Of a DNA stretch of 64,000 nt, positions 50,801-58,973 are shown piece after piece. The notes under the pieces are model-generated. The model saw nothing but the letters and a program-made list of their open reading frames with translations, made no database searches and was not told where the DNA came from. The stretch covers positions 248,001-312,000 of the forward strand of contig NZ_JACIDF010000003.1 of assembly GCF_014196195.1 (NCBI RefSeq). The letters run 5' to 3'. The stretch's first letter is position 1, and every line of letters begins with the position of its first letter. The position numbers were made by a program, and so were the translations under genes. The stretch comes from Anoxybacteroides rupiense. GTDB lineage: Bacteria > Bacillota > Bacilli > Bacillales > Anoxybacillaceae.

Positions 50801-53517
50801 CGAACGACTGGACCCGATTTCATGTTGTAGCGGATAATGCTCCATCGGGAACTCGGACGATTCGAGTATCTGTCGGTATAAACGCTGGTTCTGGAACTGC
50901 TTATTTCGATGGGATCCAACTAGAGAAAGGAACGGTTGTCAGCGCCTATAATCTTGTAGATAATTCAAGCTTTGAGCGAGATGTTAATAGTGATGGAATT
51001 CCTGACAGTTGGACAACAAGCGGCAACTTATCAGCAAATGATGGACTAGATACAACAGTTGCGAATATATATGTCGGAAGCAAGTCATTTAAAATCACGG
51101 GAGAGTCTGGGAAAAATAAATATATTAAACAACGAATCAATATTTCCGGCGACAGCAACACCAAACTTACGTTGTCTGGATGGTCCAAACAGGAAGGAGC
51201 CAATCCAAACGGCGGTTACTATAGCTTGCAAGTAGCGATCCACTATACGAATGGTACAACAGACTGGGACTACGCCAACGATTTCGATAAGATGAAGACC
51301 GATTGGCAGCATGTTGCCGCGGAAGTGAAGCCGAAACAGGCATTCGATTACATTGACGTGTATTATTACTATTATAATCAAACGGGCACAGCATGGTTTG
51401 ATGCAATGCGTCTAGAAGTAGGAGCTTCTCTGACGTCGTACACGTATGATGCAAAGAAAAACTACGTCACCAAAGTCACCGATCCGGCAGGAAATACGGT
51501 TTCTTACACATACGATGCTATCGGAAACCAAACGAGCGTCACAGATGGAAAAGGAAAAACGACTTCTTACGAATATAACAACAATAACCAATTAACCAAA
51601 GTCACCGACCCAAACGGAAATGTGACTACCTATGGTTACGACGGTGTGGGAAATCGAACATCGGTCACTAATGCAAAGAATTATACAACCAACTATACGT
51701 ATAATGAATGGAACCAAATCTCTAGTTTCAAGAACCCGTTAAATCAAACGACATCCTTTGCCTATGATAAAAACGGCAATCTTACAGGGGTTACGTATGC
51801 AACCGGGGATCGCGTATCCTATAGCTACAACGCGCTGAACCGACTCGTTGCCGTTGCTTACAACGGGACAACAAAATGGACGTTCAATTACGATGCCAAT
51901 GGCAACGTGACGTCGGTGACGGATGCCAATGGAAATGCGACCACGTACACATACGATAAAAACAACCGTCTGACTCGCATCAGCAAAGGATCATCGAACG
52001 CCATTGCCTACGGTTATGACGATAATGGAAATGTTACATCGACATCCATTACGGCTGGTACAACGACTGATACGATCGGATACAGCTATAATCCATTGGA
52101 CCAGTTAGTCGTCTTGTCAAGAAACAGCGCGAATTTAGCGAGATTTACGTACGATGAGCGCGGAAATATTTCGTCCATCATCCATGCCAATGGAACTTAT
52201 ACCGCTTATGAGTATAACGATGCCAATCAGCTAAAATCACTGAAAAACTTCGGTGCAAACGGAAATGTTTTAAACTACTTCCTCTACAATTACGATGCCA
52301 ACGGCAATATTACGACTGTAGAAACAAAAGATGGCACGATTACGTATCAGTATGATGCATTGAATCAGCTGACAAAGGAAACACTAGCGGATGGAACAGC
52401 GATTACGTATGAATACGATGCGGTTGGCAACCGGACGAAGAAAATCGTCAACAATGGAACGACTACGACAACGACCACGTATACGTATGATGCTGCGGAC
52501 CAATTAACAGCCGTTAACGGACAGGCATACACATATGACGTGAACGGGAATTTAACGAACAACGGCAACAAGACGTTTGTGTATGATAACGAAAACCGTC
52601 TCATTCAAGTAAAAAACGCATCCGGCGCTACGATCGCAACCTATACGTATGACCATCAAGGAAGACGTATCAGCAAAACAACATCAAGCGGTACGACTTA
52701 CTATCACTACGATGGCGACTCGATTCGCTTGTTGTATGAAACAGATGCCAACAACAACATCGCAGCGGAATATACGTGGGACGCATTGGGCCGCCCGGTC
52801 ACGATGACGAAAGGCGGAGTCACTTACTACTATCATGTAAACGGCCATGGAGATGTCGTCGCATTGACGGATGCAAGCGGAAATGTCGTCGCGCAATACC
52901 AATATGACGCATGGGGCAACATTCTGTCTAAAACCGGTGCGCTGGCAACAGCAAACCCATACCGTTATGCTGGTTATTATTACGATGAGGAAACCGGGTT
53001 ATACTACCTAATGGCGCGGTATTATGATGCGAATATGGGACGGTTTATTACAAGAGATACGTTCCATGGGTTTGAAAATGAGCCGCAAAGTTTGAATCAG
53101 TATGCGTATACGAAAAATAATCCGGTAATGTATGTGGATCCAAATGGAAACTATGCATGGATTGTATTGTCGTTTTTAAGTGGAGGCGCAAATGCAACTT
53201 GGCAAATGGTTTGGGACTTTTATAAAAAATATAAATTTAATCGGAGTGCGTGGATAAATAAATTTGATTGGAAAAAATTCGGTAAGTTATTTGTTACGGG
53301 GGGTTTAATAGGTATATATGGTAGAGGAATAACTAGTTATATGACCAAGTCTCAAATAGCTAAAGCAGGTCAGTTTGCCTGGGATGTCACATATGCGGCA
53401 AAAGAATATATATTATTGCAAGTAGCAGGTGGAGACCCTATCACATGGTCTGGGCTAGTTGACGCTATTTGGAATAAGGCTAAAGGATATCTAGATTTTT
53501 TAAAGAAATTAAAGTAA
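47881..53517 (+). CDS. WapA-like exported RHS/YD-repeat protein with C-terminal toxin-like tip
   Basis: This 1,878-residue protein has a signal peptide cleaved near residue 33 and an N-terminal region with a DNRLRE-type wall-associated domain near residues 290-450 (FIASNYPDSIYSSNTYMNTG). An RHS opening domain follows near 470-590, then many YD repeats (e.g. YTYDANGNVTSVTDANGN-like units). Two carbohydrate-binding-like domains interrupt the repeats near 865-1020 and 1023-1180. The RHS core closes at residues about 1712-1756 (RYYDANMGRFITRDTFHGFE ... VDPNG). The last about 120 residues form a unique tip, expected to be the toxin delivered to competing cells; I cannot assign its activity. Family knowledge: B. 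subtilis WapA works in contact-dependent inhibition. The 5' two thirds and the tip are more AT-rich than the shared core. Confidence 0.9.
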   Translation: MARKRGFRYKCYMAVILSFCLIFSSIAPSFTQAALGKSDRVMTKKQKIEAQLGDLPDKRPKTKLELESKRTKYSTRYLNPDGSFTEEIYLQPQFYQDPLDKKWKKINNNLKANKTNQFETTANVFKAAFAEHSNQAELVSIAENDKKLSLIPINDKNVQGIVKNNEITYKGLFEQTDVRYRIQGNAVKEDIILNNKPSNNAFTFEIKLKGLTAVAKKDGTIVFEDAKGNPQWYFEKPYMFDANNKYSDQVAFHLRQENGRTYVDVIADENFLQDPDTTYPVTIDPTINDWDVLRDNFIASNYPDSIYSSNTYMNTGYSSYFGMTRALVRFYLPSLPSDSVISNATFNAYQTNADGQQVSIDLYRITSNWSSSVTWNNQPSVRSTKESTTTNNTANAYWSWDITQLVKDWYNGIQPNYGLMLKQQNESSSPYRAFNTVNSSVNTPRITINYWVEPIGQESFWTTTKDGVNPANGNFVLQTTDLAISGLGEDVEVTRTYNSRKSGTNGMFGYGWMSNVEMNIWDASNGPITFVDGDNTRHIFGEKVGGGYEAAGGVYLDLIKNGDGTYTVTKTDGTKLYFNANGKLSRIVDTNGNTTTLNYNANGKLALITDASARTTTISYGTNGYVSSITDPANRTISYEYDTFGNLTKVRDAQGNATIFTYDSDHNLTSIKNARNIMTTIGYDTSDRVKSIERPITINGTPATSITNYSYDKTNSVTSVTDGEGRRIDYTYNANGNIIQITENPLDAQNKAVTTFDYDNNNNLTRVIEPNENKANGTAAFIYQYDEKGNIVSVQLPENQSAQYTYDLQNNLIKEQDFNSNVSTFDYDQNNNQTEAIDPYTQSVSQRYDNVGNLQYSTYPMSSADNLVSNSSFELDNNADNWPDNWTKAVESGKTATFSWTATSKFGNKGISISNSTGWAIVSSDKQPYDGGIYVASGYVKTSSMSAQALIKVEYFDAQGNWLNQKISYGLAGTNDWTRFHVVADNAPSGTRTIRVSVGINAGSGTAYFDGIQLEKGTVVSAYNLVDNSSFERDVNSDGIPDSWTTSGNLSANDGLDTTVANIYVGSKSFKITGESGKNKYIKQRINISGDSNTKLTLSGWSKQEGANPNGGYYSLQVAIHYTNGTTDWDYANDFDKMKTDWQHVAAEVKPKQAFDYIDVYYYYYNQTGTAWFDAMRLEVGASLTSYTYDAKKNYVTKVTDPAGNTVSYTYDAIGNQTSVTDGKGKTTSYEYNNNNQLTKVTDPNGNVTTYGYDGVGNRTSVTNAKNYTTNYTYNEWNQISSFKNPLNQTTSFAYDKNGNLTGVTYATGDRVSYSYNALNRLVAVAYNGTTKWTFNYDANGNVTSVTDANGNATTYTYDKNNRLTRISKGSSNAIAYGYDDNGNVTSTSITAGTTTDTIGYSYNPLDQLVVLSRNSANLARFTYDERGNISSIIHANGTYTAYEYNDANQLKSLKNFGANGNVLNYFLYNYDANGNITTVETKDGTITYQYDALNQLTKETLADGTAITYEYDAVGNRTKKIVNNGTTTTTTTYTYDAADQLTAVNGQAYTYDVNGNLTNNGNKTFVYDNENRLIQVKNASGATIATYTYDHQGRRISKTTSSGTTYYHYDGDSIRLLYETDANNNIAAEYTWDALGRPVTMTKGGVTYYYHVNGHGDVVALTDASGNVVAQYQYDAWGNILSKTGALATANPYRYAGYYYDEETGLYYLMARYYDANMGRFITRDTFHGFENEPQSLNQYAYTKNNPVMYVDPNGNYAWIVLSFLSGGANATWQMVWDFYKKYKFNRSAWINKFDWKKFGKLFVTGGLIGIYGRGITSYMTKSQIAKAGQFAWDVTYAAKEYILLQVAGGDPITWSGLVDAIWNKAKGYLDFLKKLK

Positions 53518-53550
53518 GATATTTTAATTATATAAAGGAGCATTCCTGTA

Positions 53551-53571
53551 ATGAGGAAATTTGAGGTTTGA
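53551..53571 (+). pseudogene. Possible immunity gene start truncated by IS110
   Basis: Thirty-three bases after the RHS stop codon, AAGGAG is followed after 10 bases by ATG and six codons (MRKFEV) before a stop at what looks like the edge of the insertion sequence. This is the place where the immunity gene of an RHS toxin should be. It may be the stub of a gene cut by the insertion; the evidence is only position and ribosome site. Confidence 0.35.
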
Positions 53572-53577
53572 TAAAAA

Positions 53578-55020
53578 AAGTCCCCTTGGTATAGTACAGG
53601 GTGTCAATGCGCGTTGACCCCGAATTTCAATAAACCAAGGAGGACTCAAAATGAATTATACACAAAATCAAAAAAGCTCTCAAATTACACCATCAACTCT
53701 CATTGTAGGTATTGATGTAGCTAAAGAAAAGCACATTGCCCGTTTTCAAGATGACCGAGGCTTAGAATTTGGCAAGAGATTGATCTTTGAAAATCGTATA
53801 CACGGCTTTCAAACCTTATTAGATTGGGTTAATCATATTCAAAAAGAAAATCATAAGGACCACGTGATTGTTGGAATGGAGCCAACAGGTCATTATTGGC
53901 TAAATCTTGCCTACTTTCTTAAAAAGGATATGATGTAGTGCTAGTGAATCCCATACACGTCAAAAAAAGTAAAGAGCTTGATGACAATTCGCCTACAAAA
54001 AACGATACAAAAGATGCTCGTGTCATTGCACAGTTAATGAAAGATGGGCGATACTCCGTACCGAACCTATTAGAGGGCGTATACGCTGAACTAAGGGAAG
54101 GCGTCAAATTACGAGATCAGCTCATCAAACAGCTTATGATCATTGAAGGGAGGATTGAAAACGTCATTCAGCGCTTTTTCCTAGAGTTTTTCGATGTGTT
54201 TGGAGATTGGAAAGGTAAAGCAGCCTTTTATACCTTGCGCATGTTTCCATTTCCCTCTCATATTCAAAAGTTGTCACCAGAAGAAGTGCTGCAAAAATGG
54301 AAACCGTATGTACAGCGTGGGGGTGGGCTGAAACGAGCAACCCGACTCGTAGAAGTAGCGAAAAAGAGCGTTGGGATTGAGACAGGAATCCAGTTGGCAA
54401 AAAGAGAATTGGATTGCCTATTGGATCAATATGAGCTTTACAAGAAACAGTTAGCACAACTAGATGAAGAACTAGAAGGTGTTGTTGAAAGCATACCAAG
54501 TGCGAAACAAATGACCCATATCCGGGGACTTAGTCACCCTACCATTGCTTTGTTCTTTGCGGAAGTAGGAGATTTAACCAAGTACAATCATCCGCAACAA
54601 TTAGTCAATCTGGCAGGGCTTTCTTTAAGAGAACACAGTTCAGGAAAGTATAAAGGGCAAACACGCATAACCAAAAGGGGGCGAAGACGTTTACGAAAAG
54701 CATTATACCTAGCCATTCGACCATTGGTTGCCCATAATCCTGTATTTAAAGACTTGCATCATTACTATACCAATCGGCCAGACAGGCCGTTAAAAAAACA
54801 ACAGTCTCTAATTGCCTTGTATTGTAAATTATTACGTGTGTTATTTGCCATTGGTAAGAAACAGTGTGAGTTTGATGGATTAAAGTTATTAAAGGGATTC
54901 CCTCAAATAAAAGCATTACAGGCTGCGTAAAAGCTTTCAAATGACTTGTTATTCTGACAAACACCAATAGTGCAGAGTTGGAGTATATTTTTACCATTCG
55001 GGCATTAGACCCTGTAAAGG
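53578..55020 (+). mobile_element. IS110-family insertion sequence (IS1111-like), ends approximate
   Basis: The element encodes a DEDD transposase. Subterminal inverted repeats are seen: ACAGGGTGTCAATGC at 53596-53610 and GCATTAGACCCTGT at 55002-55015, which match with two small gaps, as in the IS1111 branch. The left end also has CCCCTTGGT (53582-53590) that can pair with ACCAAGGAGG at the transposase ribosome site. The about 70 non-coding bases between the transposase stop and the right repeat are where a guide (bridge/seek) RNA would be in IS1111-type elements. Exact ends cannot be fixed without a second copy; the right end might extend to about 55140. Confidence 0.7.
53651..54930 (+). pseudogene. 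IS110-family transposase, frameshifted
   Basis: Two frames together make one IS110 transposase of about 425 residues. The first (53651-53938) has the RuvC-like DEDD start GIDVAKEKHIARF and GMEPTGHYW. The second (53938-54930) has NDTKDARVIAQLMKDGRY and the C-terminal Transposase_20 domain with the catalytic serine region EHSSGKYKGQTRITKRG. The break is in an A-run near 53922-53926: one extra A would restore LKKGYDVVLVNPIHV-like sequence. It is therefore a -1 shift by base loss, a sequencing error, or less likely programmed frameshifting at the A-run. Confidence 0.85.
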
Positions 55021-55317
55021 AGCATATCCAACCTCCACCTCATGGATACGCAGGACGAAGGAATGTGTGGATCTTATAATCCAGTGATACATGGGAGGGT
55101 GAGCGACCATGAGAAGTGTGGAGACTTCTTGCACGGTCATACATGATATTACAGATATTGTAAATTTGTATTATAGGATGTACCTCGCTATGTAAATATA
55201 TTGAATGAATACAAGTAATATCCACTTATTTGGGATGAAGAAGCTATTATGTGTTAGCGAAATTCAAGGAAAACGCGAGAATTTTGAAGAAAATTAAAGT
55301 TTATAGAGGGAGTTGTT
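55021..55317. other. Non-coding stretch after IS110 with a hairpin
   Basis: No convincing gene is present. A stem-loop at 55105-55138 pairs AGAAGT with ACTTCT and outer GACC with GGTC. It may be part of the insertion sequence right end or of a structured RNA. The rest is AT-rich with stops in all frames. Confidence 0.4.
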
Positions 55318-55587
55318 ATGTTTATCTTATTTGCGGCAAGTATGGTGCTGTTATCGGGAATAGCTCTTCTTTACTGGACAATAAAGCACTTAAATAACGA
55401 GATTCATAAACAGAACGAGTATATAAATGATCCTACTCCAGAATCTTTTAATAAAGTTGTTATAATGTATTTTTTAAATATAATCCTAAGAATGTTGCCA
55501 GTAAAAATTATAAAAGGAATATTAGTCATATTTTCGATCGGTTTAATATTTTTATCAGCATTCTTTTTTTCTCTATTGTTTAATTAA
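55318..55587 (+). CDS. Small two-span membrane protein, possible immunity protein
   Basis: This 89-residue protein has a membrane helix at residues about 2-22 and another near 63-87, with a polar loop between (NNEIHKQNEYINDPTPESF). The ribosome site AGAGGGAG lies 5 bases before the ATG. I do not recognise the family. It stands between the main RHS gene (separated by the IS) and cassette 1, so it may be the immunity gene of a tip now lost, or of the main tip. Confidence 0.55.
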   Translation: MFILFAASMVLLSGIALLYWTIKHLNNEIHKQNEYINDPTPESFNKVVIMYFLNIILRMLPVKIIKGILVIFSIGLIFLSAFFFSLLFN

Positions 55588-55613
55588 GTAGTGTTTGAAT
55601 ATCGGGGACTAAA

Positions 55614-55722
55614 CCTGTCACTTGTCAAATAGCATGTAGAATCCCCCAGCCGCAAAAAATGCGGCTGGGGGTGTTTTGTAAGGTGAGTATCTGTCACCTG
55701 GTTTATTGGATAGAGCAGATGT
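55614..55722 (+). repeat. RHS cassette leader repeat, copy B
   Basis: The unit starts CCTGTCACTTGTC, then GAATCCCCC, a hairpin (CCCCCAGCCGC with GCGGCTGGGGG, 55643-55671), TGTTTTG and a 45-base tail ending at the RHS core homology. The tail contains GGTGAGTATCTGTCACC, a second small hairpin. Closely matches copy E and partly copies C and D. Confidence 0.85.
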
Positions 55723-56425
55723 CAACAACAACATCGCAGCGGAATATACGTGGGACGCATTGGGCCGCCCGGTCACGATGACGAAAGGCGGAGTCACTTA
55801 CTACTATCATGTAAACGGCCATGGAGATGTCGTCGCATTGACGGATGCAAGCGGAAATGTCGTCGCGCAATACGAGTATGACGCATGGGGCAACATTCTG
55901 TCTAAAACCGGTGCGCTGGCAACAGCGAACCCATACCGTTATGCCGGGTATTATTACGATGAGGAAACCGGGTTATACTACCTAATGGCACGGTATTATG
56001 ATGCGAATATGGGACGGTTTATTACAAGAGATACGTTCCATGGGTTTGAAAATGAGCCGCAAAGCTTGAATCAGTATGCGTATACTCAGAATAATCCGGT
56101 GATGTATATTGACTCAAGTGGGCATTTAAGAATAATAGGAGTGAACTTGGCAGGCTCAATTTTTAATTTTGCTATCGGCGCAGCCGTTGGTGGTGGTACT
56201 GGTGCAATCCAAGCCTTTATTATTAAAAAAGGAAAAGAGGCAGCGAAAAGGCTGTTTTATAAAACCGTAGTGTCCCATCTACAAGCTTGGGGAGCAAATA
56301 AATTAGCTTGGATTGTAGGCTTTGCAGTGGGGGTTGCACTTGATTATTTAGATATAGGTACAATGATTGCAAAGGAAATTGACAAGCGGGATAAACATCC
56401 TAAAAACGGGTGGATTGATATTTAA
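55706..56425 (+). CDS. Orphan RHS cassette 1 (core fragment plus glycine-rich tip)
   Basis: This open frame of about 239 codons starts at a TTG without a clear ribosome site. Residues 6-140 are nearly identical to residues about 1621-1756 of the main RHS protein, also at DNA level. After VMYIDSSG begins a new tip of about 100 residues that is hydrophobic and glycine-rich (AIGAAVGGGTGAIQAFIIKK; VGFAVGVALDYLDIG), suggesting a membrane-active or membrane-crossing domain. It is followed by an overlapping small membrane protein gene. Probably silent as it stands, serving as a stored alternative 3' end of the main gene. Confidence 0.8.
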   Translation: MDRADVNNNIAAEYTWDALGRPVTMTKGGVTYYYHVNGHGDVVALTDASGNVVAQYEYDAWGNILSKTGALATANPYRYAGYYYDEETGLYYLMARYYDANMGRFITRDTFHGFENEPQSLNQYAYTQNNPVMYIDSSGHLRIIGVNLAGSIFNFAIGAAVGGGTGAIQAFIIKKGKEAAKRLFYKTVVSHLQAWGANKLAWIVGFAVGVALDYLDIGTMIAKEIDKRDKHPKNGWIDI

Positions 56426-56607
56426 TGAAAAATTGGATGAAATCTATTACTTTATTTATATGGGGGACTCTTTTTCTATATCTAGTCAATTTCTTTGGTA
56501 TACCTAAAAACATTTACTATTTTCTAATAGGTGTTCCTTTTGCTACCGGGATTGGTTTACTCATTATATTTCTTTTTGAAAAAAGTGATGATACAAACAA
56601 AAAATAA
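56425..56607 (+). CDS. Small membrane protein, candidate immunity for cassette 1
   Basis: This 60-residue protein has two membrane helices (SITLFIWGTLFLYLVNFFGI and YFLIGVPFATGIGLLIIFLF) and a polar tail. The ATG overlaps the cassette stop codon (TAATG), so it is translationally coupled to the tip. A membrane immunity protein fits the membrane-like tip. No known family is recognised. Confidence 0.6.
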   Translation: MKNWMKSITLFIWGTLFLYLVNFFGIPKNIYYFLIGVPFATGIGLLIIFLFEKSDDTNKK

Positions 56608-56647
56608 TTATATTATTCGTGGCGCTGGTTGATCGTTGGGACGGATA

Positions 56648-56784
56648 CCTGTCACTTGTCAAATATCATGTAGAATCCCCCAGCCGCAAAAAATGCGGCT
56701 GGGGGTGTTTTATAGGATGAGCATCTGTCACCCGGTTTATGTGACGAAGCGGGTGTCAATAAAAAATGGTCGCGCAATATATAT
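56648..56784 (+). repeat. RHS cassette leader repeat, copy C
   Basis: CCTGTCACTTGTC (56648-56660), GAATCCCCC and hairpin 56677-56705, then a tail GAGCATCTGTCACCCGG and a short AT-rich piece up to the core ATG. The tail differs from copies B and E but matches copy D. Confidence 0.85.
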
Positions 56785-57597
56785 ATGGGCCGCCCGGTCA
56801 CGATGACGAAAGGCGGAGTCACTTACTACTATCATGTAAACGGCCATGGAGATGTCGTCGCATTGACGGATGCAAGCGGAAATGTCGTCGCGCAATACCA
56901 ATATGACGCATGGGGCAACATTCTGTCTAAAACCGGTGCGCTGGCAACAGCGAACCCATACCGTTATGCCGGGTATTATTACGATGAGGAAACCGGGTTA
57001 TACTACCTAATGGCGCGGTATTATGATGCGAATATGGGGCGGTTTATTACAAGAGATACGTTCCATGGGTTTGAAAATGAGCCGCTTAGTATAAATCAAT
57101 ATGTTTACACTAAAAATAATCCTGTTATATATGTGGATATAAATGGTCACTTCGCTTTTCTTTTAGTTCCATTAGCAGGTGTATCAATTTCATGGCTAAC
57201 AGCAGCCGCTGCTGAGGCAACCGCAATAGTGATTGCATATGTTGCAGCAAATGAGATAGTCAGTGTTTTAGAACGTAAATTTAATAGGAAAAACCCGACA
57301 GTTATCTATCGTACTGGAAGTGGAAACAGCACTAATTTAACTCCAAGACCAAAAGATGTTAGTGGGCTATCCTATACTACAGTAAAGCCTTTATCTGGAC
57401 CGTATACAGCAACTACTATTGAGGCCATTAATGCAACAGGAAAACTAGTAGCAATAAAAGATGGTAAAACTCATGTGTCAGTGAGACCAGTAAATATGAA
57501 GAAAATGCAGGGATGGATAAACTCAAGGGAAAATGCTAATACTAGACCACATGAATATACAAAATTATTGCAGGCCCTTTCTGTGAAAGTTAAATAG
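56785..57597 (+). CDS. Orphan RHS cassette 2 with a distinct tip
   Basis: This 270-residue frame starts ATG within the core (GRPVTMTKGGVTYYYHVNG). DNA identity to the main gene ends at GAGCCGC near 57085, although the protein still matches for 25 more residues, so the tip arrived with its own linker. The tip (residues about 115-270) has a hydrophobic start (VSISWLTAAAAEATAIVIAY) and then a soluble C-terminal domain (TGSGNSTNLTPRPKDVSGLS; TRPHEYTKLLQALSVKVK) that looks like a small enzymatic toxin. I cannot name its activity. A likely immunity gene follows after 16 bases. Confidence 0.8.
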   Translation: MGRPVTMTKGGVTYYYHVNGHGDVVALTDASGNVVAQYQYDAWGNILSKTGALATANPYRYAGYYYDEETGLYYLMARYYDANMGRFITRDTFHGFENEPLSINQYVYTKNNPVIYVDINGHFAFLLVPLAGVSISWLTAAAAEATAIVIAYVAANEIVSVLERKFNRKNPTVIYRTGSGNSTNLTPRPKDVSGLSYTTVKPLSGPYTATTIEAINATGKLVAIKDGKTHVSVRPVNMKKMQGWINSRENANTRPHEYTKLLQALSVKVK

Positions 57598-57613
57598 TAG
57601 GAGATGAATTTTA

Positions 57614-58063
57614 ATGGAACTTAGCGAAGTTAAAAGATTGATGAAAAACTTGAGTTGGAATATGCCCAAAGAAGTTCAACTATCTGCAATAAGGGAGTTA
57701 ACAACAATTGATGATGAATACACTCCTTTGTTAATACAAGATACCGAGAAGCATTGTTGGGAGAATGCGGTTAAAGTTTTAAATAAAATTGGATACCCAC
57801 GAAATAGGCTGGCGATACCCTACTTAATAGAGTTAATGCAAGATATGAATTGGCCTGGTGTCCCTACAGCGATAGAGATATTGAAGAGTATAGATAAAAG
57901 TGTGATAGTTCCACATATAGAGGCTTCGCTAATAAAAGCAGCTGAGGATGACGATCGCATGTGGATAGGGGGAATTCAGAGACTTATAGATATATTACAA
58001 ATTTCTGAATCAGACTTTCATGATAAGGAAGTATATAAGTTATTAAAATTATCGGATTGGTAA
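57614..58063 (+). CDS. HEAT-like (DUF5071-type) candidate immunity protein
   Basis: This 149-residue all-helical protein contains the phrase IELMQDMNWPGVPTAIEIL, typical of DUF5071-type HEAT-like proteins found as immunity partners of toxin modules. The ATG follows GTAGGAGATGAA. Placed directly after the tip of cassette 2, it is probably the cognate immunity protein and binds the toxin in the cytoplasm. Family assignment is from memory of the motif. Confidence 0.72.
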   Translation: MELSEVKRLMKNLSWNMPKEVQLSAIRELTTIDDEYTPLLIQDTEKHCWENAVKVLNKIGYPRNRLAIPYLIELMQDMNWPGVPTAIEILKSIDKSVIVPHIEASLIKAAEDDDRMWIGGIQRLIDILQISESDFHDKEVYKLLKLSDW

Positions 58064-58084
58064 ACCAAGAAATTAGGAGCGGGC

Positions 58085-58226
58085 ACTTGTCTTTTATGAA
58101 ATAATATTGTATAGAATCCCCCCAACTGCGTAAAATGTAGCTGGGGGTGTTTTATAGAATGAGCATCTGTCACCCGGTTTATGTGACGAAGTGGGTGTCA
58201 ATAAAAAATGGTCGCGCAATATATAT
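58085..58226 (+). repeat. RHS cassette leader repeat, copy D (partly diverged)
   Basis: The hairpin 58118-58147 pairs CCCCCAACTGC with GTAGCTGGGGG with weaker pairing than the other copies. The loop (GTAAAAT) matches the pheA terminator rather than copies B, C and E. Tail matches copy C (GAGCATCTGTCACCCGG). Confidence 0.8.
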
Positions 58227-58973
58227 ATGGGCTGCCCGGTCACGATGACAAAAGGCGGAGTCACTTACTACTATCATTTGAACGGCCATGGAGATGTCGT
58301 GGCATTGACGGACGCAAGCGGAAATGTCGTCGCGTAATACCAATATGACGCATGGGGCAACATTCTGTCTAAAACCGGTGCGCTGGCAACAGCGAACCCA
58401 TACCGTTATGCCGGGTATTATTACGATGAGGAAACCGGGCTATACTACCTAATGGCACGGTATTATGATGCGAATATGGGACGGTTTATTACAAGAGATA
58501 CGTTCCATGGGTTTGAAAATGAGCCGCAAAGCTTGAATCAGTATGCGTATACGAAAAATAATCCTATTAATTCTATTGATCCGAATGGTCACTACTCAAA
58601 ACGACTTGATTTGGGATTTAATAGTTATATTAAGGCCAATATAGGTTGGCAAGAAATATCTGTAACAATTAATTTAACTCCTGGATTTTTAATAAGTACT
58701 GGTATAGGCTTTGGTGCAGGTTTAGCCGCCAGTTATGTGATAAAGCAAGTTTTAACTTGGTATTTATTCCCGGTTCTTTCTAATATCATATTAACTAAGG
58801 GGGCCGAAAAAGTTGTTAACTATTTAGCAAAAAAGCTTTCAAAATCTGCATTTAAAAAAATAACCAAAGGATATAACTGGACAAAAAAATCTATATTCTA
58901 CACAAGTTTAGTAGTTCCAAATCTAATATGCCCACTATTCCATGCAGAGCGGATATATCTAATTTTATTTTAA
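58227..58973 (+). pseudogene. Orphan RHS cassette 3, interrupted by a nonsense mutation
   Basis: From the ATG at 58227 the frame matches the RHS core, but codon 37 is TAA (58335-58337) where every other copy has CAA. The frame continues after the stop through RYYDANMGRF to a tip of about 140 residues (after NSIDPNG) containing a glycine-rich hydrophobic helix (GIGFGAGLAASYVIKQVL) and a lysine-rich C-terminus. The tip itself is undamaged, so it could still be recruited by recombination into the main gene. Confidence 0.8.

Noticed and set aside
53915-53945. Programmed -1 frameshift in the IS110 transposase
   Set aside because: The site (T AAA AAG) is not a full slippery heptamer and IS110 transposases are normally single frames; base loss in the A-run or a sequencing error is simpler.
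53535-55025. AAGGAGCAT on both sides of the IS110 element as a target duplication
   Set aside because: IS110-family elements usually make no long target duplications, the spacing to the inverted repeats is unequal, and the left copy is simply the ribosome site of the following ATG.
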